Source: Gammaproteobacteria bacterium (lineage in GTDB: Bacteria > Pseudomonadota > Gammaproteobacteria > Enterobacterales > Psychrobiaceae). From it: a stretch of 54,170 nucleotides of DNA. This document shows positions 1 through 7,233 of the stretch, piece after piece. The stretch's first letter is position 1. Each line of letters starts with the position of its first letter. The notes beneath the pieces are model-generated. The model was not told the origin of the DNA. It saw only the letters and a program-made list of their open reading frames with translations, and ran no database searches. The translations under genes and the position numbers were made by a program. The DNA lies in NCBI GenBank assembly GCA_013214965.1, contig JABSRU010000031.1, positions 1 through 54,170 of the forward strand. Direction: 5' to 3'.

Positions 1-258
1 AGTCGCTTACCGAAAGTCGATACCGTGTACGCGATGACAATACATAAGTCGCAAGGGTCTGAATTTAATCATGTCGTGATGGTATTACCCAATCATTGGA
101 CGCCATTACTGACCAAAGAATTGATCTATACCGGGATCACTCGCGCCAAACACCGTTATGATTTATTTTCACCGATTAAAGTACTGCAACAAGCGACTAA
201 AAGCCTGACCGAGCGCAGCAGCGGCTTGGCAGCGATATTAGCCAAAGGTGCTTCGTAA
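1..258 (+). CDS. recD: RecD, exodeoxyribonuclease V alpha subunit, C-terminal fragment
   Basis: Only the last 85 codons are in the window; the reading frame is open from base 1, so the gene is cut by the window edge, not broken. RecD is the 5'-3' helicase subunit of RecBCD, which processes double-strand breaks. The fragment shows the superfamily 1 helicase motif with AMTIHKSQGSEF, followed by the YTGITRAK motif that contains the arginine typical of helicase motif VI. Both are highly conserved in RecD and the related AAA_30/UvrD C-terminal fold. A different SF1 helicase is possible in principle, but the spacing and wording of the two motifs fit RecD. The gene ends 54 bp before the pdxH-like gene. 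Confidence 0.88.
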   Translation, partial: SRLPKVDTVYAMTIHKSQGSEFNHVVMVLPNHWTPLLTKELIYTGITRAKHRYDLFSPIKVLQQATKSLTERSSGLAAILAKGAS

Positions 259-312
259 ACGGTATACTTTGCGCCATAATTTTTAGAATTAGACCTATAT
301 TAGTGAGAAAAA

Positions 313-966
313 ATGTCATTTATAAATAAGTTACGTTGTTTGTTTACCGCAGGACAAGGAGTCACCGGTTCAAATATTAACGTTGAAGTACTAGACAATC
401 CCATAGCTATGTTTGGTCAATGGTTTGAGCAAGCGAAAGACAGTGGTATTATTTTGCCTGAATCGATGATCGTGGCGACAGCCACTAGCGATGGCAAACC
501 GTCGGCCAGAGTGGTGTTATTAAAATCATTTGATCAAGATGGTTTTGTGTTTTTTACTAACTACAATAGTCGTAAGGGGGAGGAATTAGCGCAAAACCCT
601 CAGGCCGCAATAGTGTTTCATTGGAATATTTTACAGCGACAAGCACGCATAGAAGGCCCGATAGAAAGAGTCAGTGAGCAGGAGTCGTTAGCCTATTTTC
701 ATTCGCGACCCCGTGGTAGCCAAATTGGCGCCTGGGCCTCTGATCAAAGCCAAAAAATTGGTGACCGCTCTGAGTTGGCACAAAAAGTGAAAGAATTAGA
801 GGCGCAATACGCCGGGCAAGAAATTCCGTTGCCGCCTTTTTGGGGCGGTTTTCGGGTTAAACCTCAACAAATAGAATTGTGGCAAGGACGTTCCGATCGC
901 CTACACGACCGCTACTGCTTTACGCAAGTCGACGGTAGTTGGCAGCGTTACACTTTAGCCCCTTAG
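313..966 (+). CDS. pdxH: Pyridoxamine 5'-phosphate oxidase (PdxH-like)
   Basis: This FMN enzyme oxidises pyridoxine or pyridoxamine phosphate to pyridoxal phosphate in the cytosol. The 217 residues match the family length (218 in E. coli). Visible family motifs are the FMN-binding stretch around SARVVLLK, FFTNYNSRKGEEL, the SRPRGSQIGAWAS segment, and the substrate-binding RLHDR near the C-terminus. Two things are odd. The N-terminus (residues 1-28) does not resemble the usual REYTKGGL-type segment. The C-terminus reads TLAP where most PdxH proteins end in RLxP. It may be a divergent pdxH or a paralogue. A start codon is chosen at 313 because no later ATG precedes the conserved fold. The next gene begins 9 bp downstream, suggesting an operon. 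Confidence 0.85.
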   Translation: MSFINKLRCLFTAGQGVTGSNINVEVLDNPIAMFGQWFEQAKDSGIILPESMIVATATSDGKPSARVVLLKSFDQDGFVFFTNYNSRKGEELAQNPQAAIVFHWNILQRQARIEGPIERVSEQESLAYFHSRPRGSQIGAWASDQSQKIGDRSELAQKVKELEAQYAGQEIPLPPFWGGFRVKPQQIELWQGRSDRLHDRYCFTQVDGSWQRYTLAP

Positions 967-975
967 GAAATATAG

Positions 976-1437
976 ATGCTATCTAAATTAGAACACAAAA
1001 TCCCACCGCCAATTTGGGGGCTATTATTTGCCGCCTTAATGTACCTTGTGGCTGATATTATGCCGATTTTGTTATTTGTGAATGATAGTCAATGGTTAAT
1101 CGCTGGTTTGTTTATGGCGATAGGGTTCTTTATTGATGTTTATTCGGTGATTGGCTTTGTACGGGCCAAAACGACTATTAATCCATTGTCATTAGATGCC
1201 TCTGCTTTAGTGACATCTGGATTGTACAAGTATAGCCGTAACCCAATGTATTTGGGTATGTTGCTTATTTTGTTGGGGTGGATTACTTATTTAGGCGCAT
1301 TATCATCGTTGTTACTGTTGTATGTTTTTGTCTATACCATTAATCGACTACAGATAAAGCCAGAAGAAGAAAAATTAGAGCAATTATTTGGTCAACAATA
1401 CACCGATTACTGTCAACAAGCCCGTCGTTGGTTATAA
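976..1437 (+). CDS. Isoprenylcysteine carboxyl methyltransferase-family membrane protein
   Basis: A 153-residue integral membrane protein with about four hydrophobic segments. The C-terminal half carries the signature of the ICMT/PEMT family of SAM-dependent membrane methyltransferases: SGLYKYSRNPMYLG around residues 80-93, then a glutamate pair (EEE) and a Y-x-x-Y/C segment near the end. Bacterial members are common but their substrates are mostly unknown; no prenylated protein substrate is expected here. It lies 9 bp after the pdxH-like gene and is probably cotranscribed with it. The family assignment is firm, the substrate is not. Confidence 0.8.
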   Translation: MLSKLEHKIPPPIWGLLFAALMYLVADIMPILLFVNDSQWLIAGLFMAIGFFIDVYSVIGFVRAKTTINPLSLDASALVTSGLYKYSRNPMYLGMLLILLGWITYLGALSSLLLLYVFVYTINRLQIKPEEEKLEQLFGQQYTDYCQQARRWL

Positions 1438-1483
1438 GTTTGATTTAATTTTGTGCAACTGAATAAATTTCGTTAAACAGCGC

Positions 1484-1512
1484 TTTACAACAACTCCATT
1501 AGTCCGTACTAT
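1484..1512 (+). promoter_or_regulatory. Promoter of tRNA-Ser
   Basis: A -35 element TTTACA (1484-1489) and a -10 element TACTAT (1507-1512) are separated by 17 bp. They are followed by a GC-rich stretch, CACGGCGCT, just before the mature tRNA. Such a GC-rich discriminator is typical of stable-RNA promoters under stringent control. The same downstream stretch precedes the second tRNA-Ser copy at 54107. Confidence 0.6.
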
Positions 1513-1522
1513 TCACGGCGCT

Positions 1523-1613
1523 GGAGAGATGGCAGAGTGGTCGAATGCACCGGTCTTGAAAACCGGCATGGGTTTATAGCCCATCTAGGGTTCAAATCCC
1601 TATCTCTCCGCCA
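1523..1613 (+). tRNA. tRNA-Ser(UGA)
   Basis: A class II tRNA with a long variable arm. The acceptor stem GGAGAGA pairs with TCTCTCC (1603-1609), followed by discriminator G and an encoded CCA (1611-1613). The anticodon stem CCGGT/ACCGG encloses a loop with anticodon TGA at 1557-1559, which reads UCA and related serine codons. The T-arm GGGTTCAAATCCC is standard. A second copy, identical over the 64 bases visible, starts at 54107. Confidence 0.96.
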
Positions 1614-1621
1614 CTATTTAG

Positions 1622-1656
1622 AAAAGCCCGATAATTGAAGAATTATCGGGCTTTTT
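1622..1656 (+). terminator. Rho-independent terminator after tRNA-Ser
   Basis: Perfect inverted repeat AAGCCCGATAATT / AATTATCGGGCTT with a GAAG loop, ending in a run of T. It begins 9 bases after the CCA end of the tRNA and so ends the tRNA transcript. Confidence 0.9.
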
Positions 1657-1791
1657 GCATTCTAGTTCTCTCTCTTAATTCATTTTATTCTCAAATTTTC
1701 CATTGTTTTTCATTTAATATTTTTTATGCATTTTGTGAGTATAGGAAAAATATCTGAATGATGGAGACATTTAATTTCAAAAATATGACTA

Positions 1792-1895
1792 ATACCAATC
1801 TGACAAAGTTATTGCTCACTTGTGCTGGTTAAAATTAACGAATATTGCGTTGCTTTCAATCCCAATAGCGGGCTATTTCTCAATCAAATTGGTAT
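1792..1895. repeat. MITE-like palindromic-end repeat, about 104 bp
   Basis: The element starts ATACCAAT and ends ATTGGTAT, an 8-bp perfect terminal inverted repeat. The interior (tgacaaag ... ttgcgttgctttcaatcccaatagcgggcta) resembles a repeat I recall as abundant between genes in several alteromonads. It has no coding capacity. It occupies the centre of the 470-bp stretch between the tRNA terminator and the next gene; the rest of that stretch is AT-rich with no clear feature. Confidence 0.55.
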
Positions 1896-2127
1896 AAATA
1901 ATAAATTTGAGTTAATAATTTTATGACTTGTTATGTTCTCAGAAATAACCAAATCCACCAGCTAGCATGAAAAATGATAAGTAAACAATGTTCCTCGTTC
2001 CTCGTTGATCGGTGATATAAAATTAGATAATTATTTTTATATGGTAAAGTCGTAAACTTAACCATATAAGGCAAAAAGCCAGATGATTTACAGAGGTTGC
2101 CTCGTTAGACATAAAACGGAGACATAA

Positions 2128-2598
2128 ATGTACAAAAACAGACAAGCATTAGCTTTAGGTTCTTTAGCTTTTTTGACTGTAGCTTTTATTATAGCGATTG
2201 TTTTGGCGCTATGGGGCTGGCCACAATATAATGTTTACAGAATGGAATTAAATGGTCAAGCAGCCTTAAAAGAGGCTAAATGGTCTAAGCAAATTTTAAT
2301 CGAAGATGCAAAAGCACGAGAACAGGCTGCCTTGATGCAGGCTAAAGCAAGAGTCACCCTTGCTGAAGCTGAAGGAAAGGCAAATATAGTCAAAGCAAAG
2401 TCCGATGGACTCGCAGAGATTGAGCATGCCAAGGCAGCAGCTGAAGCTAATCGTATTATTGGTGATTCATTGAAAAATAATGAAGCCTACTTACGGTATT
2501 TATGGATTAAAGGTCTACATGAGGGGAATGGTGAGCGAATTTATATTCCTACGGAGGCTGGTTTACCAATTTTAGAAGCTGGTAAAGCGAAGAGATAA
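2128..2598 (+). CDS. Membrane-anchored Ala-rich coiled-coil protein, resembles the stalk of SPFH/prohibitin proteins
   Basis: 156 residues. Residues 8-32 form one strong transmembrane helix, ending in WGWPQYNVY. Residues 42-110 are rich in Ala, Glu and Lys in a heptad-like pattern (EAKWSKQILIEDAKAREQAA, then AEAEGKANIVKAK), as in the helical stalk of HflK/HflC and other SPFH proteins. The SPFH domain itself is absent. Similar short proteins occur in phages and bacterial genomes, sometimes named membrane protease subunit; no protease residues are visible. The ATG follows ACGGAG at suitable spacing. The lipoprotein gene follows 31 bp later in the same direction, so the two may act together in the envelope. 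Function unknown. Confidence 0.7.
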   Translation: MYKNRQALALGSLAFLTVAFIIAIVLALWGWPQYNVYRMELNGQAALKEAKWSKQILIEDAKAREQAALMQAKARVTLAEAEGKANIVKAKSDGLAEIEHAKAAAEANRIIGDSLKNNEAYLRYLWIKGLHEGNGERIYIPTEAGLPILEAGKAKR

Positions 2599-2629
2599 TG
2601 ATTAAATTATATATAAACAGGAAGTTAAT

Positions 2630-3175
2630 ATGTTCAAACAGATAAATATTATTGTAATGTTGTTGGTCGTGCTTGGTCTTACTGGCTGTGCGGGTCTTGG
2701 TAAGATGAAGGACGTTCAATTTGAAACAGTTGTCGCATCAGATAAATCGATGGTGAATATTGTACGGCGCAGCATCTTTTTGGGGGATGGTGCCGAAGTT
2801 GAAGCATGGGATGGTGATAAGTTTATTGGCACATTGAGTTCTGGCAAGTTGTTGCAATATCCAGTGGAGCCTGGAATTCATACTTTCATGGTTTATATGC
2901 AGGGATCTTGGGGAGTTGCAAAAGGTGACTTAAAGCCAGGCAAGACTTATTATTTGAAGTTTAATATGTCTGGGTTTGGCCCGATTAGTTTGGGTGTTGC
3001 CAAAGCCACTGATCCGCGTATCGAAAAATGGAATATGATGGACACGATCACCATCGATCAATCGTTACAGAAAGCGGTTCCCGAAAAATACATACAAGGT
3101 GCCAAAAAAATTCTTAAACGGATTACCGACGGCAAGGAAAATGTTACTCCAATCACCGATATAAACGCTCTTTAA
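2630..3175 (+). CDS. Predicted lipoprotein, unknown function
   Basis: 181 residues with a clear lipoprotein signal: charged start, hydrophobic core IIVMLLVVLGL and the lipobox LTGC, with lipidation expected at Cys19. The mature part has a beta-rich segment with GDGAEVEAWDGDKFIGTL and a later YMQGSWGVAKGDLKPGKTYYLKF stretch. This reads like the small surface lipoprotein domains that contain a PEGA- or DUF2846-like fold, but I cannot assign a family with certainty. It is preceded by AGGAAG 6 bp before the ATG and lies 31 bp after the coiled-coil membrane protein gene. A strong terminator follows, so the pair is probably one transcription unit. Confidence 0.75.
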   Translation: MFKQINIIVMLLVVLGLTGCAGLGKMKDVQFETVVASDKSMVNIVRRSIFLGDGAEVEAWDGDKFIGTLSSGKLLQYPVEPGIHTFMVYMQGSWGVAKGDLKPGKTYYLKFNMSGFGPISLGVAKATDPRIEKWNMMDTITIDQSLQKAVPEKYIQGAKKILKRITDGKENVTPITDINAL

Positions 3176-3214
3176 TATTTGGACGTTGATTGATATCACC
3201 GCTTGCTTATGTTC

Positions 3215-3244
3215 AAAGCCCGTCACATAGTGTGACGGGCTTTT
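3215..3244 (+). terminator. Rho-independent terminator after the lipoprotein gene
   Basis: Stem AAAGCCCGTCACA / TGTGACGGGCTTT with loop TAG and a short T-run. It lies 40 bp after the lipoprotein stop codon. Confidence 0.85.
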
Positions 3245-3254
3245 ACGCTTAGTT

Positions 3255-3310
3255 AACCTGAACTCGGGGTAAAGAGCTTTGTATCAAGTTTCTTATCCCG
3301 AGCTCAGGTT
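3255..3310. repeat. Imperfect inverted repeat, small intergenic palindromic element
   Basis: AACCTGAACTCGGG (3255-3268) pairs with CCCGAGCTCAGGTT (3297-3310) with one mismatch, around a 28-base loop. There is no T-run on either side, so it is not a typical terminator. It sits between the lipoprotein terminator and the 3' end of the acylase gene, where it may act as an mRNA-end structure for the acylase transcript. Confidence 0.5.
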
Positions 3311-3339
3311 AGTTACTAAACTCTTATCCAGCACTCTGG

Positions 3340-5799
3340 CTATTTAGCCACGAGCACTGTCTCTTTCAAGTCGGCAATAATATCTGATTCTGTGAATATC
3401 ACTGGGCGCCAGGTTTTGTCGGAATACATTTTAGTTTGATCTGAATAATGCGCTGACTGCGGATCGTGTGATTGACTAAAGGTTAGTATGGCTTGAGCTT
3501 GTGGTCCCTGTGGTGTCATTTCTAATGCCATCGCAAAACTGGTACCGTAGTTAACCCGATAAGCCGACTCGCCATTAAGTAAAGATAGCTGTGTTCCGAT
3601 TTGTTTTTCACCGATTTCTAACGTCACAAAGATCGAGGTGCTACGTGATGGTCTCGCGGTTTCAGCCATATTCATCACCCCTTCGAAGCTATAGCCTCCG
3701 GCAATCGGAATTTTGTTGTCACCTTTTAGTACATATTGAATATCGCCAAGTTTACTGTCTAGCGCAATACCTGCGGTGGTTAAACGAACAACCGCTTTTG
3801 CTAAAGCCGTCAGAGCATTAACAGGGTTTAAGTCAGCAGGGGTGGTTGCCCCATTGTTAGCATTAAATGGGGTGCTAAATAATGTTGGTGCTAGTGCGTT
3901 ATGGCTTGGCGAGCGATAGGACTGTAAGAATTCACGCATTAAATGTGCTCCCTTGCTGGCTAAATTATAGCGGCCATCCCAGTTATTGAGGACAGTGCAA
4001 GCTATGGTCAAATCGATACTTTGCTCGCCAAGTTCAACCATTGGTTGCTGTTGGCATAGAGTTACTAATTGAGCGCGAAGTTTTTCTGAGAACAACGAGC
4101 GATTATCAACAATCGTATCCCGTAGTTCCTGTAATGAAAATAGGTTGTCAGCGCCTGCGACACCTTGGCCAGAGATGTTTGAAATTAATTGGGCGTTATG
4201 ACGGGTACGGGCACTTCGTTCGGTGCGTTCAGGGCCATAAACAATGCTATATCCTTCAAGCAGGTGATCTAGGTTGGTTAACCAATGACTACTATTGGCA
4301 TTAAAGACATAATCATCACGTACCAATTGCGGCGCGGTCGTTACTGAGCGTAAACCCGGTGTCACATCTGATTCAAACTCTTGCCATTGATGTACCGAAG
4401 TATGACCAGGTAAAAGAAGAGAACCGCCACCATTTAACCACAGTGAAGATCCCGGTTGTTTGGTCACTGCTATTTTGAGGTAACTTTCGGTCGCCGCACT
4501 AAATGCTGGTACATTGGTCGCATCTATATACGTTGTATTACCTGACTTATCTATCATCACGGTATTAGCCCATGGGTTGCCTTGAATTTCGGTTAAACGA
4601 GCGACGACTTCTTGGCTGCTTTTGGCTTTGTTGATAGCTAACCACTGATCCAAGACTTGGTTATTACCACTATTAGCATCTCGATAGGTAATAGCACTGG
4701 TATGCGTCCAACCTAATAATGGACTAATACTACTCATATCAATCACTGGACCAAAATGTGAAAAATAAATGGTTTTTGGAATTTTGGTTGTTTTACCGTC
4801 GCCAGTATTGACCTCAACCGAGATTTCTCTGGTTGTCATCGCTACAGACTCACCATCATAGATATAGCGTGTGGGATCGGTAGGATCGAGTGATAATTGA
4901 TACAGGGTAAAATGCTTGGCTTGCGAGACAGTATGAGTCCATGCGACATCGTTATTAAAACCAACCAATACGCCAGGTAAACCGATAAATGTAACGCCTG
5001 TGACATCTAATTTGCCAGGGATCACTAAATGATTTTCAAAAAAACGAAGTTCTCCATCCCAAGGGAAGTGTGGGTTAGCCAGTAACAATGGATGACCAGA
5101 CTCGGAACGTGTGGCACCAATTCCCCAGCCATTACTACCTATGCCACTATTTATTAGGACTAGATCAGGATCTAATTGAACATTCAGCTTGGCATACTGA
5201 CTTTGCACTTTGGGTTTCTTTTGCGTCATCACTGGTGGATTAGCTGCGGCTATCGCGGGCGCTAGTCGGCGGCCACTGGCCAGCAGGGAGATATCGATGG
5301 TATATGCCAGTAAGTCTTGCCCAGTAATTGGTGCAACCCAAGTGGCACCTACACAAGGTGTTGGGTAATTATCTGCTGAACCACGTTGGGCCAGAGAGTC
5401 ATTAAAGCCTTGGGCGTAACCTATTAATATATCGCGGGCTTGCTGGGTAATACCGTTCCATGCTTGCTCTGCTTGCGACATAATATCTAACGCTTTATAG
5501 CCCATATCACTGGCAACATTGGCATTATTAATCCCAGGACCTAGGAAAAGAGACTTTAGGCCTTTAAATTTCATCATTTGCTCTGACAATGTGCACATAT
5601 TATCTTTCGCGTGCGCAAATGCAATGCCGTAACCTAAACTGCCATAATTATCTGCAGTAATATGAGGTACGCCATAACTGGTATAGCGTATTTGTGCAGA
5701 ATAAAGCGGGCGATCTGAATCATCTATCTTGTTGTCTGAACAACCGGTTAAGGCCATCGTGATCGCGATGGCACTAAGTTTGATAGCTATATTTTTCAA
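3340..5799 (-). CDS. Penicillin acylase-family lipoprotein (Ntn hydrolase)
   Basis: 819 residues. The signal ends in the lipobox LTGC with Cys20, so the protein is predicted to be lipid-anchored. The family hydrolyses amide bonds (beta-lactam side chains, acyl-homoserine lactones, aculeacin and others). Precursors are cut autocatalytically, and the new N-terminal serine of the beta chain is the nucleophile. Here that serine is Ser222 in GIGSNGWGIGATRSESG, preceded by a spacer and an alpha-chain region (residues 30-190) with YGVPHITA typical of the family. NPHFPW (residues 242-247) and the WTHTVS stretch are further family features. The true substrate cannot be read from sequence; AHL acylase activity is possible, but so are other amides. 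The gene stands alone on the minus strand. Confidence 0.85.
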   Translation of the reverse strand: MKNIAIKLSAIAITMALTGCSDNKIDDSDRPLYSAQIRYTSYGVPHITADNYGSLGYGIAFAHAKDNMCTLSEQMMKFKGLKSLFLGPGINNANVASDMGYKALDIMSQAEQAWNGITQQARDILIGYAQGFNDSLAQRGSADNYPTPCVGATWVAPITGQDLLAYTIDISLLASGRRLAPAIAAANPPVMTQKKPKVQSQYAKLNVQLDPDLVLINSGIGSNGWGIGATRSESGHPLLLANPHFPWDGELRFFENHLVIPGKLDVTGVTFIGLPGVLVGFNNDVAWTHTVSQAKHFTLYQLSLDPTDPTRYIYDGESVAMTTREISVEVNTGDGKTTKIPKTIYFSHFGPVIDMSSISPLLGWTHTSAITYRDANSGNNQVLDQWLAINKAKSSQEVVARLTEIQGNPWANTVMIDKSGNTTYIDATNVPAFSAATESYLKIAVTKQPGSSLWLNGGGSLLLPGHTSVHQWQEFESDVTPGLRSVTTAPQLVRDDYVFNANSSHWLTNLDHLLEGYSIVYGPERTERSARTRHNAQLISNISGQGVAGADNLFSLQELRDTIVDNRSLFSEKLRAQLVTLCQQQPMVELGEQSIDLTIACTVLNNWDGRYNLASKGAHLMREFLQSYRSPSHNALAPTLFSTPFNANNGATTPADLNPVNALTALAKAVVRLTTAGIALDSKLGDIQYVLKGDNKIPIAGGYSFEGVMNMAETARPSRSTSIFVTLEIGEKQIGTQLSLLNGESAYRVNYGTSFAMALEMTPQGPQAQAILTFSQSHDPQSAHYSDQTKMYSDKTWRPVIFTESDIIADLKETVLVAK

Positions 5800-5897
5800 T
5801 TTAATTCTCCGTTTATTAGTAACCTAATACAGCAACAGGAATAAATAAATTAACTGATATGTCGTGGGATGTCGATGAGTTTTGTTATGGTTTCATT

Positions 5898-6608
5898 TCA
5901 TCGTGGTGCATCAATAATGATAATTTCCGTGTCAGTTAATGCATTAATTGTAATGTTTTTTTGCTGAATTATTTCAGCGCCATCACCTTTTTTCATGATA
6001 ATACTTTGTTGGTTATCGATTATCTCAAACTGCCCCTGTGATGATAAAACATAGGCTTGATGATGAATAAGATGATTTATTTGTGTACCTTGCTTTAATT
6101 TCCCCCCAAAGATCCGTGCCTGTTGGTGGATAAATAATGCCTTGTTTTTATCTTCGTCAAAGCCTGATACCAACAAAGGTAATTCATCATGGCTGTGCTG
6201 TTGCGGAAATTTTTTACTATCCCATCTTGGGGTTACATTATGTTGGTTAGGTTCAATCCAAACTTGAAATAATGTTAATGGCTCTTTACTTAAGTTGTAT
6301 TCAGAATGAGTGATCCCGGTACCTGTGCTCATCACTTGTACTTCTCCTGATGTTGTTATGCCTTTATTGCCTTTGCTATCTTGATGGGCTACTTCACCTG
6401 AACGGACAAAAGTAATAATTTCCATATTTTTATGGGGGTGAGCGGGAAAGCCACTATTAGGTGCGACCCAATCATCATTAATCACTCTCAAAGTACCAAA
6501 ACCCATTCTGCGTGGATTGTAATAGTGTGCAAAGCTGAAATGATAATTGGCTTTTAACCAATGATGGTCTGTTTTTCCGAGTTGTTGAAAAGGGTAATGC
6601 TTGATCAT
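5898..6608 (-). CDS. Pirin-family protein (YhaK/YhhW type)
   Basis: 236 residues forming the double cupin of pirins. The N-terminal cupin carries the metal ligands of the family: His57 and His59 in AHPHKNMEIITF, and His101 and Glu103 in GITHSEYN. Some pirins have quercetin 2,3-dioxygenase activity; in E. coli YhaK responds to redox stress. The gene lies 46 bp after doxX on the same strand and probably shares its transcript. Both are divergent from a YhaJ-like LysR gene. In E. coli, YhaJ, a pirin and a DoxX protein (YqjF) also belong to one response to aromatic or quinone-like compounds, which suggests a similar role here by inference. Confidence 0.88.
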   Translation of the reverse strand: MIKHYPFQQLGKTDHHWLKANYHFSFAHYYNPRRMGFGTLRVINDDWVAPNSGFPAHPHKNMEIITFVRSGEVAHQDSKGNKGITTSGEVQVMSTGTGITHSEYNLSKEPLTLFQVWIEPNQHNVTPRWDSKKFPQQHSHDELPLLVSGFDEDKNKALFIHQQARIFGGKLKQGTQINHLIHHQAYVLSSQGQFEIIDNQQSIIMKKGDGAEIIQQKNITINALTDTEIIIIDAPR

Positions 6609-6654
6609 GGTGATATCTCCTTGTTTGGCGCCAAATAAGGCTCGATTTAATTGA

Positions 6655-7101
6655 TTACTTCAATTTATTTGAAAGGATATTATCGATTGAGTATTTACCA
6701 CCACCCTGTAGTAGTAAGGCGATCGTTATGGCTAATAATGCCAGCGCGAACTCATAACCGTTATTACTCATAAATAACCCGTTGTCGATGTGGGTACTAA
6801 AGATAGCGACTATCATGATAATGGCTAAAGCTAATGAGGTTGGTCGAGTAAGTAGTCCTGCGAGTAGTAACAAGCCACCAAAAAACTCAGTGCCACCAGC
6901 TATTAATGCCATCAAATATCCTGGTGTTAGACCAATTGATTCCATCCATTGGCCCGTGGCTTCTAGCCCGTAACCGCCAAACCAAGCGAATAGCTTTTGA
7001 CTGCCATGAGCAGTAAAAATTATCCCGGCAATTAAGCGTAGTGGTAATGCTGAATTGTTATTGTCAGATGTTAAAATGTTCTTAATTATTGATGTATTCA
7101 T
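6655..7101 (-). CDS. DoxX-family membrane protein (YqjF-like)
   Basis: 148 residues with about four transmembrane helices. The family pattern is clear: LRLIAGIIFTAHGSQKLFAWFGG near residues 22-44, the GGTEFFGGLLLLAGLLTRP segment, and a glycine-rich hydrophobic third helix. DoxX proteins act in the inner membrane in redox or thiosulfate-linked processes; the E. coli relative YqjF is induced by nitroaromatic metabolites through YhaJ. The gene is first in a two-gene unit with the pirin gene and starts about 130 bp from the divergent lysR gene, with the 19-bp palindrome at 7197-7215 in between. Confidence 0.85.
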   Translation of the reverse strand: MNTSIIKNILTSDNNNSALPLRLIAGIIFTAHGSQKLFAWFGGYGLEATGQWMESIGLTPGYLMALIAGGTEFFGGLLLLAGLLTRPTSLALAIIMIVAIFSTHIDNGLFMSNNGYEFALALLAITIALLLQGGGKYSIDNILSNKLK

Positions 7102-7196
7102 GTTGTGTTCTCTTTGGTTGTTTTGATGTATTCATTGATGTGAGGTTATTGTATTGATTGGCCCTAGTTGTAATAACCCCTATTTTTTGTTTAATA

Positions 7197-7215
7197 TATT
7201 CAAATTATTTGAATA
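7197..7215. promoter_or_regulatory. Candidate LysR operator between doxX and lysR
   Basis: TATTCAAAT-T-ATTTGAATA is a perfect 9-1-9 palindrome. It contains a T-N11-A core (T at 7200, A at 7212), the known signature of LysR-type binding sites. It ends 18 bp before the lysR start codon, in the shared region with doxX, so it could serve both autoregulation and control of doxX-pirin. Confidence 0.6.
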
Positions 7216-7233
7216 GTTGAAAGGGGGTATAAT

